A DNA stretch of 15,673 bases from Cudoniella acicularis (Eukaryota; Ascomycota; Leotiomycetes; Helotiales; Helotiaceae), in NCBI GenBank assembly GCA_013054445.1, contig JAAMPI010001348.1, positions 1-15,673 of the forward strand. Reading direction: 5' to 3'. The translations under genes and the position numbers were made by a program. Each line of letters begins with the position of its first letter. The stretch's first letter is position 1. This document shows, piece by piece, positions 1-9,676 of the stretch. The notes below the pieces were generated by a model that was not told the origin of the DNA, did no database searches, and saw nothing but the letters and a program-made list of their open reading frames with translations.

Positions 1-423
1 ATTTGCTGGGTGCCCCCGCTGCCCACGCTGCTCTCTCGAGGCCCCGGGTGGGACGATTGAGCTCAGAAGTTCCGCTGCCACCGCCTGTCGCGCAGGAAGA
101 GAGGCTCAGGTGTGGGATGGGATAAGAAGCTGGAGGGCCCGTTCCCTATCGCGAAAGCTCACTCATACATATCTACCAACGGTATTTTACAACTCACCCC
201 GTTTGTCTGCTCCCTCACCCGGACGACATCAGCTTTGCCATTACACGAACTCGACGCCTAGAAATCACTTGCCATTTCCAGTGATTCCCCCATCATCTTC
301 ACACCCTCAAATACGGCTCCTCACCGTCGTGTTCACCGGCGATTTTTGCTGCAATTTTCGTCGCTTCACCGCCATCCCGTCCGAACTTCGCTTCTTCCCC
401 ACCAACACCAACAAAATCCTACG
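1..423 (+). promoter_or_regulatory. Upstream region and probable 5' leader of the bZIP gene
   Basis: No coding exon is supported here. The first 110 bases are GC-rich and unassigned. From about 150 to 423 the sequence is pyrimidine-rich, as fungal 5' leaders often are. It contains no ATG between 120 and 423. The only upstream ATG is at 117-119, and it opens a two-codon reading frame that stops at 123-125. The transcription start cannot be seen, so whether that mini-ORF is transcribed is unknown. Confidence 0.5.
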
Positions 424-2333
424 ATGTCAGCGTTTCCAATGCACAACTTCTACCGGCCGTCCTCTCTGACCGTCGACACCCACACCCAAAATTACTTCGA
501 GGAGGACGAGGGCAGCATACTAGACGAGAACATTCTCGACCACAGCGCACTAGATTCCGGTTTAGAGATGTCACCACCCATGAACGGCAGCCGGCGCGAT
601 TCGTTTGCAGTCTCATCAGCATTGTTCTCGCCGAAGACAGATGAATGGCAGCATGTCGATATGCAGCAGCAACCTATGTCGTCCAACAATCCCTTTGTAG
701 AGCATAACAACAACCCCTTCATGCGCATCGACTCGCAGTCATATGGGCAACAAAATCACGGATGGGGCATGAGCAACAACTCGGGCATGAGCACGCCGAT
801 GCAAGGAGGGCACGATGGTCTCCCCTCAGAGTTTGAAGTAAACGCTCCAGTTTTCCAAAGACCAATGCAGACACCTTTCAGCAACCCGACCAACCAACAA
901 TTACCATTATTCTCCTCAACAAGCAATGGCTCCATCCCAACCTCTCCCCAAAAAGAGTGGTCGGTAGCAGATGCTATGGATCACCGTGCCATGCCAAAAC
1001 GAATGAGGCCTCATAGCCCAACCTTACGATCACACCCAGAAATGTCGAGAAGAGGAGACGGCATCCGAAAGAAGAATGCTCGGTTCGACATCCCGGCTGA
1101 ACGGAATCTCACTAACATCGATCAACTCATTGCCCAGTCTACTGATGAGCAAGAAATTAAGGAGCTGAAGCAGCAAAAGAGACTGTTACGGAATAGGCAA
1201 GCAGCGTAAGTCTTATTCAAGCAATTTCCCCTTTTTGGAAGACCCACCAACTAACCTGTGATAGTCTCGACTCTCGGCAACGAAAAAAACAACACACCGA
1301 ACGACTCGAGGATGAGAAGAAGCATTACACTGCTTTAATTAATGATCTCGAGGAAGACTTAGCTGAAGCCAAACTGGCTTTGGACGACTGGGCTCGTAAA
1401 GAGCAACAGTACCAACAGTACATCGAGAACATGCAGATGGAAAAGGAAGAAATGGTCCGAAGTCACACCATCGAGACTGGTGAGCTTCGCAAGAAAGTCA
1501 GTGTTCTCACCGAGCATGTTCAACGTCTAGAGAACACTGCGATGTCGGCTGCACCCAGCTCAAACGGCTTCGCTACCGATTACGCCGACATCGATGGCCT
1601 CACTATGGACAGTGCCTGGGACAACATCTCGTTCCTCGATGACTTTGCTGTCGAGAACCAAGTCAAGATCGAGAACGCTCTGGTCCCTGCTAAGAAGGCT
1701 GAGAACTCGCTACTAAGTGAACCCGAGAAACCTGCTGCTCAAGGATTACTCCTCATGCTTCTCCTCGTCGGTGCGTTTGTCGCCTCGAAGGGAGCTTCAT
1801 CTGCTCCAAGCATTCCTCAAGTATCCGACGACGTACGAGCAGCTTCGGCCACTCTTCTCGAGGACATCTTCAAGGATGCTGGTGTCGCTCAAGCTCCATC
1901 GGGTGTCTCTGCTATGGCTCCTATGCCCTCCGGCAATGCTTGGTCGTCTACCCCTATGCCTGTGATGGGCGGCCATGAAATGATTGGTGTCACACCATCA
2001 GCACTTGGAGACCTCGCCGATTCCCTAGCCCAGCCAACGGAAGAACAAAACAACGAACAAGTCTTCTCCTTATCAGCAGCACAGTACAACGGCCTCACTT
2101 CTCAAGACTTCCTTCAGAACCCACCTCAACGCTCAACCTCACAAGGACGGCGGAACCTCGGTGAGACATTAGCTGCAATGCGAAGCAATAGCAAAAAGTC
2201 TGCCGCGGAAGTTTACACGCGTTCTTTACTTTGGGATCAAGTTCCAAGTGAGGTTGTTCGGAATTTCGCGAAAATGGTCTCGGATTGCAATTCACGAGGG
2301 GGCCAGGAAGACTGCAGCACTGCTGTCGGTTGA
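424..2333 (+). CDS. bZIP transcription factor with a C-terminal hydrophobic segment
   Basis: Two exons, 424-1205 and 1265-2333, give 616 residues. The 59-nt intron has donor GTAAGT, a CTAAC branch site at 1251-1255 and acceptor ATAG. The start at 424 is the first in-frame ATG and has A at -3. Residues 1-200 are low-complexity: an acidic patch near 25-45, Q/N-rich stretches and two NPF tripeptides at 89-99. Basic clusters around 213-245 could be a nuclear signal. The basic region has the canonical N257-x7-R265 pattern (N-R-x-A-A-x-x-S-R). A coiled coil runs from L275 to about 345, but its heptad positions read L, Y, L, A, W. Residues 421-435 are strongly hydrophobic (GLLLMLLLVGAFVAS). The C-terminus is otherwise S/A-rich. 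It should bind DNA as a dimer. The region just before and through the basic domain resembles a bZIP group conserved in filamentous fungi, but I cannot assign a gene name or target pathway. Confidence 0.93.
1206..1264 (+). other. Phase-2 intron inside the bZIP basic region
   Basis: The donor is GTAAGT at 1206, the branch site CTAAC at 1251-1255 and the acceptor ATAG ending at 1264. The intron splits the codon of A261, between the invariant Asn257 and Arg265. Reading through it meets TAA at 1207-1209, so an unspliced transcript would lose half the basic region and the whole zipper. Confidence 0.92.
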
Positions 2334-2804
2334 AAACCCCCACACTTTTACGACTGTCACTTCCAAGACATCACACCTTTTACACCACTCTGACAGCACA
2401 ATTTCTGTCAACGGTTACGAATAACGGTTTATCATTACGCACCAGAACTCTGCTGCTCACGCATATTTTGTGTTTTCATTTGTCCAGCCATCAAGCAAGC
2501 AAGCGAAGCGTTGATTTATTTGATTTGGTTTTATTTTCTTTTGGGCATTTTCATCAGCATGCACAGCGACCGGAGGGAAGGGAAGGGAAATCAAAGCTCC
2601 CAGGGAAACGGGAACAATCAGCGCAAGCTGGCTAACAGAGCATGCAATCACTACAAGACTGCAGGCAATTGCCTCGAGCACAGACCGACGCAGATTATTC
2701 TGAGTCATATCGTGTCGCTCGAAGGACCGGGCAAACATTTTGGACACATGTAAATTGAACACTACCGGAAGGAAAAAGAAGGGGGTTTGTCCCAGGATAA
2801 TTTG

Positions 2805-2848
2805 CATTTTCATTTTCTCTTTATCGCAACTCTTTTCATTTTCATTTT
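2805..2848 (+). repeat. Direct repeat of CATTTTCATTTT
   Basis: The 12-mer CATTTTCATTTT occurs at 2805-2816 and again at 2837-2848, 20 bases apart. Each copy is itself two CATTTT units in a T-rich stretch. It is probably simple-sequence drift. Confidence 0.75.
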
Positions 2849-2944
2849 GGGACTCGGGCATGCTTCGGATTCTCGAGGAGAACGGCACGAGCGAACAACG
2901 AAACGACTTTACGAAATTCACGACTTTTAAGATACCACGCACAC

Positions 2945-2966
2945 CTACTACTACTACTACTACTAC
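2945..2966 (+). repeat. CTA trinucleotide microsatellite
   Basis: About seven uninterrupted CTA units. It lies in non-coding DNA and gives a meaningless valine run when read on the minus strand. Confidence 0.9.
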
Positions 2967-3559
2967 ATACACGTCTCACGAACGAATTTCTCACGAAGCA
3001 CCATCAGGACATGAGCGAAGGATGATTTATTGGGGGAAGTAAGGAGTGGGTTAATGGTCATAAAGATCAGGTCACTACGATATACATCGCATTTTCTTAC
3101 AACAGAACGACGCATTCCTCGTCTCGGAAAGAGCGAGTTCGAGTCGAAGTCGGAACGAGGAAGAGAAGGAGAAAAGAAGATACTGAAAGACCCGGAACCC
3201 ACTTGAGCTCGTTCAGCTCGACCCTTTTTTTTGACAACGATTCCTGGACCATTAAAGACCATGTATTTACTGAGAGAGGGAGGCATATTACTTGTATCTA
3301 CTTAGCACTTAGCAGCCAATTCATCTACTGCCCGCACTCTTGCGGAGAATCTTTGTTAAAACCCGTTCCATCAATCATCTACAGTGACACTTGAAATTAA
3401 ATTGACATTTCGATACGAAATGCAGTAGCATATGCGGTGCATCTCCCTCCAGTCGCACCACAGAAACGCCTATCTCTCGAGTCTCGCGTTCTTCCCACAG
3501 CACAGCACAGGTATACTATGTAGCACAAGTAACTACCGAAAGGCGCACACAAATCCCCA

Positions 3560-4300
3560 GCGGATGCCGTACACCACTGTAACCACACCACAAAAACGCC
3601 AACGTAACGACGTGTCACCCACCCATTCTCCGCAAAATCAGCACTGATTCAGCACACATGCACACACACCTTCCCCGTACCATACCTTCCCCTCACTACT
3701 GAACCCCAAACTATGATTCAACCCTCCATGATCAAATTGCTCACACACCCTCCCACCATATCGTTTTTCACTGGTTATTTTTCCCTCAATTTCACATCAA
3801 TATCATCACACAGAATAATGCTGAATACCACACCACGTCGTGAATGCAGTAATTTTCGTTCCTGCCCTGTGCTACGCACCGCCTTCTTCTAATAATTCAA
3901 AGTGCTACCTTCATTACTTGCGTCCTGCGGCCCTGAAAAGACCTACCTACACGTACCTACCTACCTACCTGCCTGCCTACTTGCACTACCCATCCCGTTC
4001 CTGGCCTCCACTAACCAACCCACTCCCATCTGACCAACCTACCTACCTACCTACAATAACCCATTTCCACGAGCCACCCAACAACCCAGGATCCACCCAA
4101 CTGACCTTCCCACCCTCAAATCTGGCCTGACGTATGCGACCTCTTCCCTGACCCAACATCCTCCAAGCACCAACCTTCAACTTCTTCCCTGCCCATAACC
4201 ATCAACAACCTGCCCTGATCCAAGCCTGCAAGGAACCTCCTTCCACAAACACACCAAAAAAAAATTCTCAACCTCTAACCCTCAATGACGCACGCACTTA
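3560..4300 (+). other. C/A/T-rich, strongly G-poor tract
   Basis: The plus strand is markedly depleted in G for about 700 bases; for example, 3661-3720 has 3 G in 60 and 4021-4080 also has 3 in 60. C is frequent. Such tracts occur in fungal promoters and 5' leaders, but no downstream plus-strand gene follows before the convergent minus-strand gene. The composition changes abruptly to AT-rich near 4305. Confidence 0.65.
3941..4054 (+). repeat. ACCT tetranucleotide repeat, two blocks
   Basis: Interrupted ACCT/GCCT units run through about 3941-3980, and a second clean ACCT block lies at about 4037-4054. The blocks lie inside the G-poor tract. Confidence 0.85.
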
Positions 4301-4417
4301 ACATACGTTTATTTCTATCCTCTTATGTTTTTCTATTTGTACATGTACTATCTCGTATGCTAGCGCAACAGCACTATATCTAATACTTATATTTGAGCAT
4401 TTTATAGCTATCAGCCC

Positions 4418-4435
4418 AGCGCCATCAGCGCCATC
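4418..4435 (+). repeat. Tandem duplication of AGCGCCATC
   Basis: Two exact adjacent 9-mer copies at 4418-4426 and 4427-4435, followed by AGCTG. It is a small slippage-type duplication in non-coding DNA. Confidence 0.8.
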
Positions 4436-4763
4436 AGCTGAATACGAGTACGGTAGTCCGAACTTCCGGGACCGATAAGTGCCGAGGATTAAAGGAATAA
4501 GAATAGGAGGCAATTTGGAATACCGAGTTGGTGGAAATATTTATGCGATGGATCTTGGATTCAAAGCTCAGCTCACTCAACTCATCATCGTTCGATGTTT
4601 TTGACATTCGATTAGTACAGGAGTTTCAAACATCCTTCTCACTGCATTTTATTACAGTGAGGCTGGAGAACAGTACGAGAGGGGAAAAACCACACGTGAG
4701 GACGAATTAGGCTGTGTTCTAACTTCGAGGAAGAGATCTACCCGGTAGATTATAGTGCGAGGA

Positions 4764-4895
4764 GATAGATAACAAATCAGATAACTTTAGATAGATAATC
4801 ATCGTACATGATGAACAAGGCGCAATACAATACGATATGATACGATCATAGGATACGATACGATCAGAGCTCAAAAACTCTATCCTATCCTATCC
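4764..4895. promoter_or_regulatory. Dense block of GATA cores on both strands
   Basis: GATA occurs nine times on the plus strand (starting at 4764, 4768, 4780, 4790, 4794, 4834, 4839, 4852 and 4857). Three tandem TATCC units at 4881-4895 give three more cores on the minus strand. Fungal GATA factors of the nitrogen, light and iron regulators recognise GATA cores. However, part of the block is ATACG and TATCC simple repeat, so a role is only inferred. Confidence 0.4.
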
Positions 4896-5630
4896 AGCTG
4901 CAGGCAAGTACAGTAATTGCTCGATTGAGGCCTTTCGGGTATGCCATGTCATGCACTCCATTTGGGGTGCTTATGCTTGCTGCCTGTGCTGCTGGAGTCG
5001 ACCTACAGGAAGACCCAAAATGTGGTGGACGCCATCATTTTATCGGTCGTGGGTAAGCAAAGTGCAAGTGAGCCGAGCCAAACAATTGAATAAACAACAC
5101 AATTATCATGAGGCAGGCCCTGAAAATGAGGAATTGAAAAAAAAAAATTATCCAACCTTAATGAAGCTAATGTAAACCTCCAGCTACACAAGGTCTCTCA
5201 TCAGGATGCGGTGCATCAGCACCATGCTGCGCCATCAAACAATTCGGATCACCGCATCTCGTTATTCTCATGCTCCGCGTATCAAGGCGTACAAGGTGAA
5301 TAAGAGAGACATTGCGCCCCATGAACTCGTAAGGTGTTCCAGCCGTGCCACTGCAACCAACTGCATTCACAATCACCCATCACGCGAAAAGTATCAAAAG
5401 GGTAGTCCGAAATAATAAAATGTCTCAAGCCCGATCCGTGCTTGCATGAAGTTCGGGAAGGAAGAGAGAGCTGAATGATTCGGGACAAGAGTCCAGCTGC
5501 CTTTCAACATGAGAAACACTGACCCCGCTCGAGGCCAACTGCCAAAATCGCCTTCATCAGTCGCAAACCCCACGAAAAGCCTGGCACAAGTCGAACCGAA
5601 CAAACAGAATAGAGTAAGTCGGAACCAATC

Positions 5631-7423
5631 TTATTTCTTCGGAGAATCATATTTTTCCTTCCAGATCCTACGCAAACGCATCCAATAATCGTCAGCCGAC
5701 TTTACCCACGTATTTAGGAGAATGTGCGACAGCGAATCGGTCATGTTCGCACAAGTCATTCTGGAACTCGCTGCACGAGACGACCATCTAGGCCGCCGCG
5801 CATGCACATGGGACGCGCACAACTGATTCGACCCAAATGGGTCAATAACGTGACATGGAACCTGACTTACCAAGAATTACCCAAGGTCTTACTCCCGTTT
5901 TTCTCTGCTAGCCTGTAATATTTTGCTGCCGCCCACTGTGGATTTGGTGTCAGCCTCATGGTTCTCTGAATGGCTGAAGCTCTGTTACGTGGGGTACTCC
6001 AGTCCGATGCAGAGTGAAAGCCCCATTGCTGCCCAAATGCAGTCATCAAAAGGGGAAGACGCATGCGCAAGCCACAGAGAGACACGAGGCTGATAGCTTA
6101 ATGGTTACTAAACCATGAAGCTATTCGGAACCTTCGGCTCTCATGCGTGCAATCACGTACCTTGTCTTTTTTGCAACCAAACCCCTCGAGGTAACACCAA
6201 CCAACCTCATTCATGGCATCTATCATCCTGTCAGTCAACCGAGACTTCCAGTCAGGCGGAAAATCGAGGGTGGCATACCTGTATCGCCTAGGTTGGCGGC
6301 TGTTTCGTAGTACTAGCAACAAATATCAGTCAAATTGGCCCAGGCTTTCTCGTACCCAATCTTCAGATAGCCCTCACCTGTTTGGCTGCGAGTTTATCTA
6401 CTAGTACGCCCCAACCATGCCGAAAGCAATTCGCAAGTTCAAAAATGGCGAGAACAAGCTCCCCCTTAGCTGCTCCCCCTTTCTTCATGCCGGCTTTCAA
6501 GGCCAGATCCTCGATCAATGCCGCATTGGATGCTGCTGCTGATAGGTATTTCACAGCTTCCGCTGGATTCGGGGTACAGCCCCAGCCATGCCTAGATGAT
6601 GGGTCATTAGAATCGATTCAATCATCGGACACGAATGATATTTGACCAGATCGCCCCATTAATCGTATACTTTGGGAGATACGGGGTGCATAATTTGAAG
6701 ACCAATTGACGTACCGGAGAGCGAGGCCATATAGCACCTGGCTCAAAGCATTATTCTCGCCGTTGGGATCTGCCAATCGCCCAAACATTGCAGTAGATGC
6801 CTCCAATTTTCCCTCTTCGTGTAGGCGAATCGCCTCCTGGATATTGTCATCCGTGTCTTTGGTTGAGATAGGACCTCCCCCCAAATTCATGTCCTGAAAT
6901 GCAGCTACATTTGTCTTCGGTCCTGTTGGTGTAGCTGGCCTGCTTATCGACCTCTCATTCTCCCTTGCCAGTATGGTAGCTCGTTTCTCCCACTGAGATT
7001 CTGCTCCTACCCCACCATCTCCATCTTCCCCCACATCAATCTCAGGCAGGTCACTTGGAACACTCGCTGAACGACGTCGGACTTCCTAAAGTGTAGGCGC
7101 TGGGATAATCGTTTGGGGGATTTTGACTTGGACTTGTCGCTGCTGTTGGAGATATTGGATTGGGTAGACACGGCAGAGGAACTTCGGTTTCGACCGAACA
7201 GCTTCGAAGTTCTTGATTCGTGATGTCCATCTGCGGTAGGAGGGAGTTGCGACGACTCCGCGGAGGAGAAAGATGGGGGTGATATGAGCTCTTGGGTATT
7301 CGTGTCGCTCCTCATGAATGTAAATTCAGGCGATTGGAGAGTAGGCTCTTGTGCAGCCTCGGGAGCCTTGCCATGTTGCTGGGCAAGCTTGTCCTTCTTC
7401 CTAAGTATATCCTTGAAAGGCAT
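5631..7423 (-). CDS. Sel1-repeat protein (Dsf2/Nif1-like), apparent frame break in exon 1
   Basis: Coding segments on the minus strand: 7423-6715, 6591-6378, 6312-6279, 6219-6161, 5935-5871 and 5667-5631. All later junctions agree in phase and have GT-AG ends. The start at 7423 has A at -3. The N-terminal third is basic and Ser-rich, with an FTFMRSDTNTQE motif and RLSQRLHF. From about residue 190 to the end lie Sel1/TPR-like helical repeats, with YGLALRHGWG, FRHGWG, AMNEVGWCYLEGFG and AAAKYYRLAEKNG, ending LGNSWIWKEKYD. Such repeats act as protein-binding scaffolds; fungal relatives are often named after the cell-cycle inhibitor Nif1 or Dsf2, which is family knowledge and not shown here. Near 7080 the frame shifts by one base: RLSQRLHFRK is in one frame and RRRSASVPSDLPEI in another. 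Repaired, the protein would be about 372 residues. A 62-nt intron (7054-6993) could also restore frame, but its donor GTGACC is poor and no branch site is evident. Confidence 0.85.
5668..6714 (-). other. Five introns of the Sel1-repeat gene
   Basis: The introns are 6714-6592 (123 nt, GTACGT, CTAAT branch), 6377-6313 (65 nt, GTGAGG, CTGAT), 6278-6220 (59 nt, GTATGC, CTGAC), 6160-5936 (225 nt, GTACGT, CTGAC) and 5870-5668 (203 nt, GTAAGT, CTGAC). They leave internal exons of 34, 59 and 65 nt and a final coding piece of 37 nt. All five are supported by phase and by continuity of the Sel1 repeats across the joins. Confidence 0.85.
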
Positions 7424-7940
7424 TCTGTCTCTGGATGTCAGTCGTGTGTGCTGGGTACAGATGTTGAAGTTCGGGGTCGTGCAAAGGCAATAAAGGTGGA
7501 CTTGTAGTCAGCCTCGTGAATGGTAAATAAGCAACGGACCTGTCGCATTTATCAATTGATTCGCATAGTCGCTTTGTAGTGCTTGAGCTTGCCAAGCATC
7601 AACATTTGGAGCTTTTTAAGACATCTGCATTGAGTCGAGCAATAGGCAGGTCGCAATTGCTGATCTTTGATTTGGGGTGGAGGCTTAGGAGGGGCGCAGT
7701 CGTAGTTTCCGCGTCGGCGTTTGAAGCTTCACAACCAGTGCATAGATCAGCTCACCAAGGTAATACATGTCCAAAATAAAATATAAGTCACAGCAAGTCT
7801 CTATAATATGGATAGGGTTTAAAATCAAAAGCATTGAACAGAGACTGAAGTTCTATGGTTTTGGGAGTTGATTTTATTTGCACGTGAGCCAGAGTCGTCC
7901 ACCCAAATTCGAATAATGATATATCATATCTCCTTCAGCT
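7424..7940. other. Intergenic region between the Sel1-repeat gene and NOC4
   Basis: About 520 bases between the start of the Sel1-repeat gene and the stop of NOC4, both on the minus strand. It must hold the NOC4 3' UTR and the Sel1-gene promoter. I see a CACGTG palindrome at 7881-7886 and no supported coding sequence. Confidence 0.6.
7873..7878 (-). terminator. AATAAA polyadenylation signal candidate for NOC4
   Basis: AATAAA on the minus strand, about 70 bases after the NOC4 stop. A second AATAAA directly follows the stop codon (7946-7941) and is probably too close to be the main signal. Confidence 0.35.
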
Positions 7941-7946
7941 TTTATT

Positions 7947-9676
7947 TCAATTAAAGTCCCAAAGCTTCACTAGCAAGCTATCCTCGCCTCCTGAACCCTC
8001 GTCGTGTTTCATGAAAATTTTCTTGGGTATCTCATATTCAATAACAGGCACCTTTTTGACATCTTTTAAGAGCTCCGCCTCCAGCATCTAGTATTTTTGT
8101 CAGCCGAAAATTCTTAAAAAATAAGGGGGGAGACTTACACTTCCGTAGGAGTGGTCGAGGAAATCCTCTAGGTTGTATGCATGCTTGGTGAACTGCTCTG
8201 AGATGATCTTGGCAAGCGTTGCAACGTTGGGGTGATAATGAGACTGAAGCGTAACAATTTCCCACAAACTGCTTTCAATAGCATGTGTCTCCATTGGATC
8301 TTCTTCTTCCATGACAAATGGGTCTTCCATTCCCTGACTTTCCAAAAGCGCCTTTCCCTCAACAGTTCTCGTCTCTCGGTGAATCATGAAAGTACAAGTA
8401 GGATGTTTCTTCAAAAGATTGTATATCCAAGGAACAACGGCCACAACGCCTGAGGGCGGAGCAGAAAGTGTCAATCTTGAGAGTCTCTTGATGAAGCTAG
8501 CGACCATAACAGCCGGTAAGTGAGTAGATGCAAGGAATGTATCAAGCAGTCTGAAGAACCTCGACCGATGTTTGGAGTGCAAGATTTCGGAATCGAGGAG
8601 TGAGTACAACTTTCGGTAAAATGACGGATAGTCAAGATTTTTCTCTTGGATCAAGTAGAAAACTCCTGATAGAGCCAACAAGGAAGTTGACCCGCCTGCA
8701 TCATAGCAATCGGTCAGGAAGTCCATCAAAAGTTCCGGTTGTATAAACCAAGGCGCAATGGAATCGGACACCAGTCGTAAGATTGACTTCCTCTGCTCTT
8801 TATCCATATCCATATTCATCAGAGCCAGCCAAGCTCCTTGAGCGCGTTTCTTATGTTGCGTGAGTGAGAACAAAGAATGAGTGGCCTTTTTGGGAGCTGG
8901 TATGTAAAAGTCTTCTAATTCTTCTTTTGACTCGGGAACAGATTCGATAGTTGTGAGTATTTCCAACGCATTGTCAAATAATGGTTTCGACCGTGTTACT
9001 GAACTCTCTATGGTTTTGCTGCCATACTATTAGCAACCGTAGTCTTAAGAATTGAGTCCATTACTAACTGAATCGCATCGAGTGTGTAAAATCGAATATC
9101 ATCGTATTCCTCAACATATTTCTCACTAAATTCCTTCCTGGCATTTGGGTCACTCTCCGGATCTATCAAGGATCGAACTATTCCCGTGAGAAATGTGCTT
9201 GGAAATTGATATTCCTGGCTGTCTCGAGTGCTCTCGCCTTCGGTCTTCAACAATCGCATACACAGAGTCAATGCCGTAGCACTGATACCCTCTTCACCAA
9301 GAATGTCGAGTAAAGCAGTCTTGTATTCCGTGTATCGTTCCTTCAGCCATTTCACCACAACCACTTCCTTCTCACTTGCCCCGCGTTTCTGAACCAGATC
9401 CCCAGCAACAATTAATCTTGTAAAAACTCGGCACAATGAGATGGCGGCAACCACCGAGTCATCAGCGTCTTCAGTATCGGCTGTAAATATTTTTATTAAG
9501 GTTGCGATGTTGTTGTAATTTTTCTTCGACTCGAATATCTCGTTTTCGAGCAAGAGAATTTGCGCCTGTCCATCTTCATCGCTGCTTTCTGATCGTGCCC
9601 GCTTCGAAGGTCGTTTTTCTGAGGATACTCTCTTTCTCTTGACTGGCCGACTGCTGTCGGCTACTGCTCCTGGCAT
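7947..9676 (-). CDS. NOC4: Nucleolar complex protein 4 (ribosome biogenesis, CBF/Mak21 family)
   Basis: Three exons on the minus strand: 9676-9069, 9018-8139 and 8087-7947, encoding 542 residues, close to yeast Noc4 (about 550). In yeast, Noc4 pairs with Nop14 in the nucleolus and is needed for 40S subunit maturation and export. Residues 13-35 hold a basic then acidic nuclear or nucleolar signal (KRKR, KRAR, then SSDED). Helical repeats follow. The conserved C-terminal CBF/Mak21-type domain covers about 300-500, with DFLTDCYDAGG, VVPWIYNLLKKHP and NLEDFLDHSY, and the last exon adds MLEAELLKDVKK and EIPKKIF. Intron 1 is 50 nt (GTTAGT, CTAAT branch, GCAG acceptor at 9019). Intron 2 is 51 nt (GTAAGT, CTGAC branch, CTAG acceptor at 8088). 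The start at 9676 has A at -3. It is transcribed divergently from ATP4. Confidence 0.95.

Larger units (their letters stand above)
2334..5630. other. Long gene-free region between convergent genes
   Basis: The bZIP gene (+) and the Sel1-repeat gene (-) end facing each other, leaving about 3.3 kb. No reading frame here has convincing protein character. The longest one, on the minus strand at 2457-2972, has no ATG at its 5' end and begins in a valine run that merely translates a CTA microsatellite. The region holds simple repeats, a G-poor tract at about 3560-4300 and a GATA-rich block at about 4764-4895, listed separately. Part of 2334-3000 may be 3' UTR of the bZIP gene. A non-coding RNA or a distal control region is possible but not shown. 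Confidence 0.7.

Noticed and set aside
2457..2972. 171-codon minus-strand open frame with a hydrophobic stretch
   Set aside because: It has no ATG at its 5' end, its first residues are a translated CTA microsatellite, and a frame of this length is expected by chance about once in a window this size.
3120..3165. GTTCGAGTC resembling a tRNA T-loop
   Set aside because: The flanking bases do not pair as a 5-bp T-stem, and no acceptor or anticodon arm was found.
4268..4282. CTAACCCTC resembling a telomerase RNA template or telomere repeat
   Set aside because: It is a single imperfect copy in a C-rich tract, without a repeat array or other telomerase RNA features.
5167..5488. Overlapping short minus- and plus-strand frames with several Cys residues
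   Set aside because: No ATG supports the most protein-like minus-strand frame, no motif is recognisable, and no phase-consistent introns link it to neighbours.
7092..7177. 86-nt intron ending at the TTAG before 7091 as an explanation of the Sel1-gene frame break
   Set aside because: Its donor (GTGTCT) is poor, it has no branch site, and it would remove the RLSQRLHF motif that looks conserved.
8232..8453. Plus-strand frame inside NOC4
   Set aside because: It is antisense to the conserved CBF/Mak21-type coding sequence and is a shadow of it.
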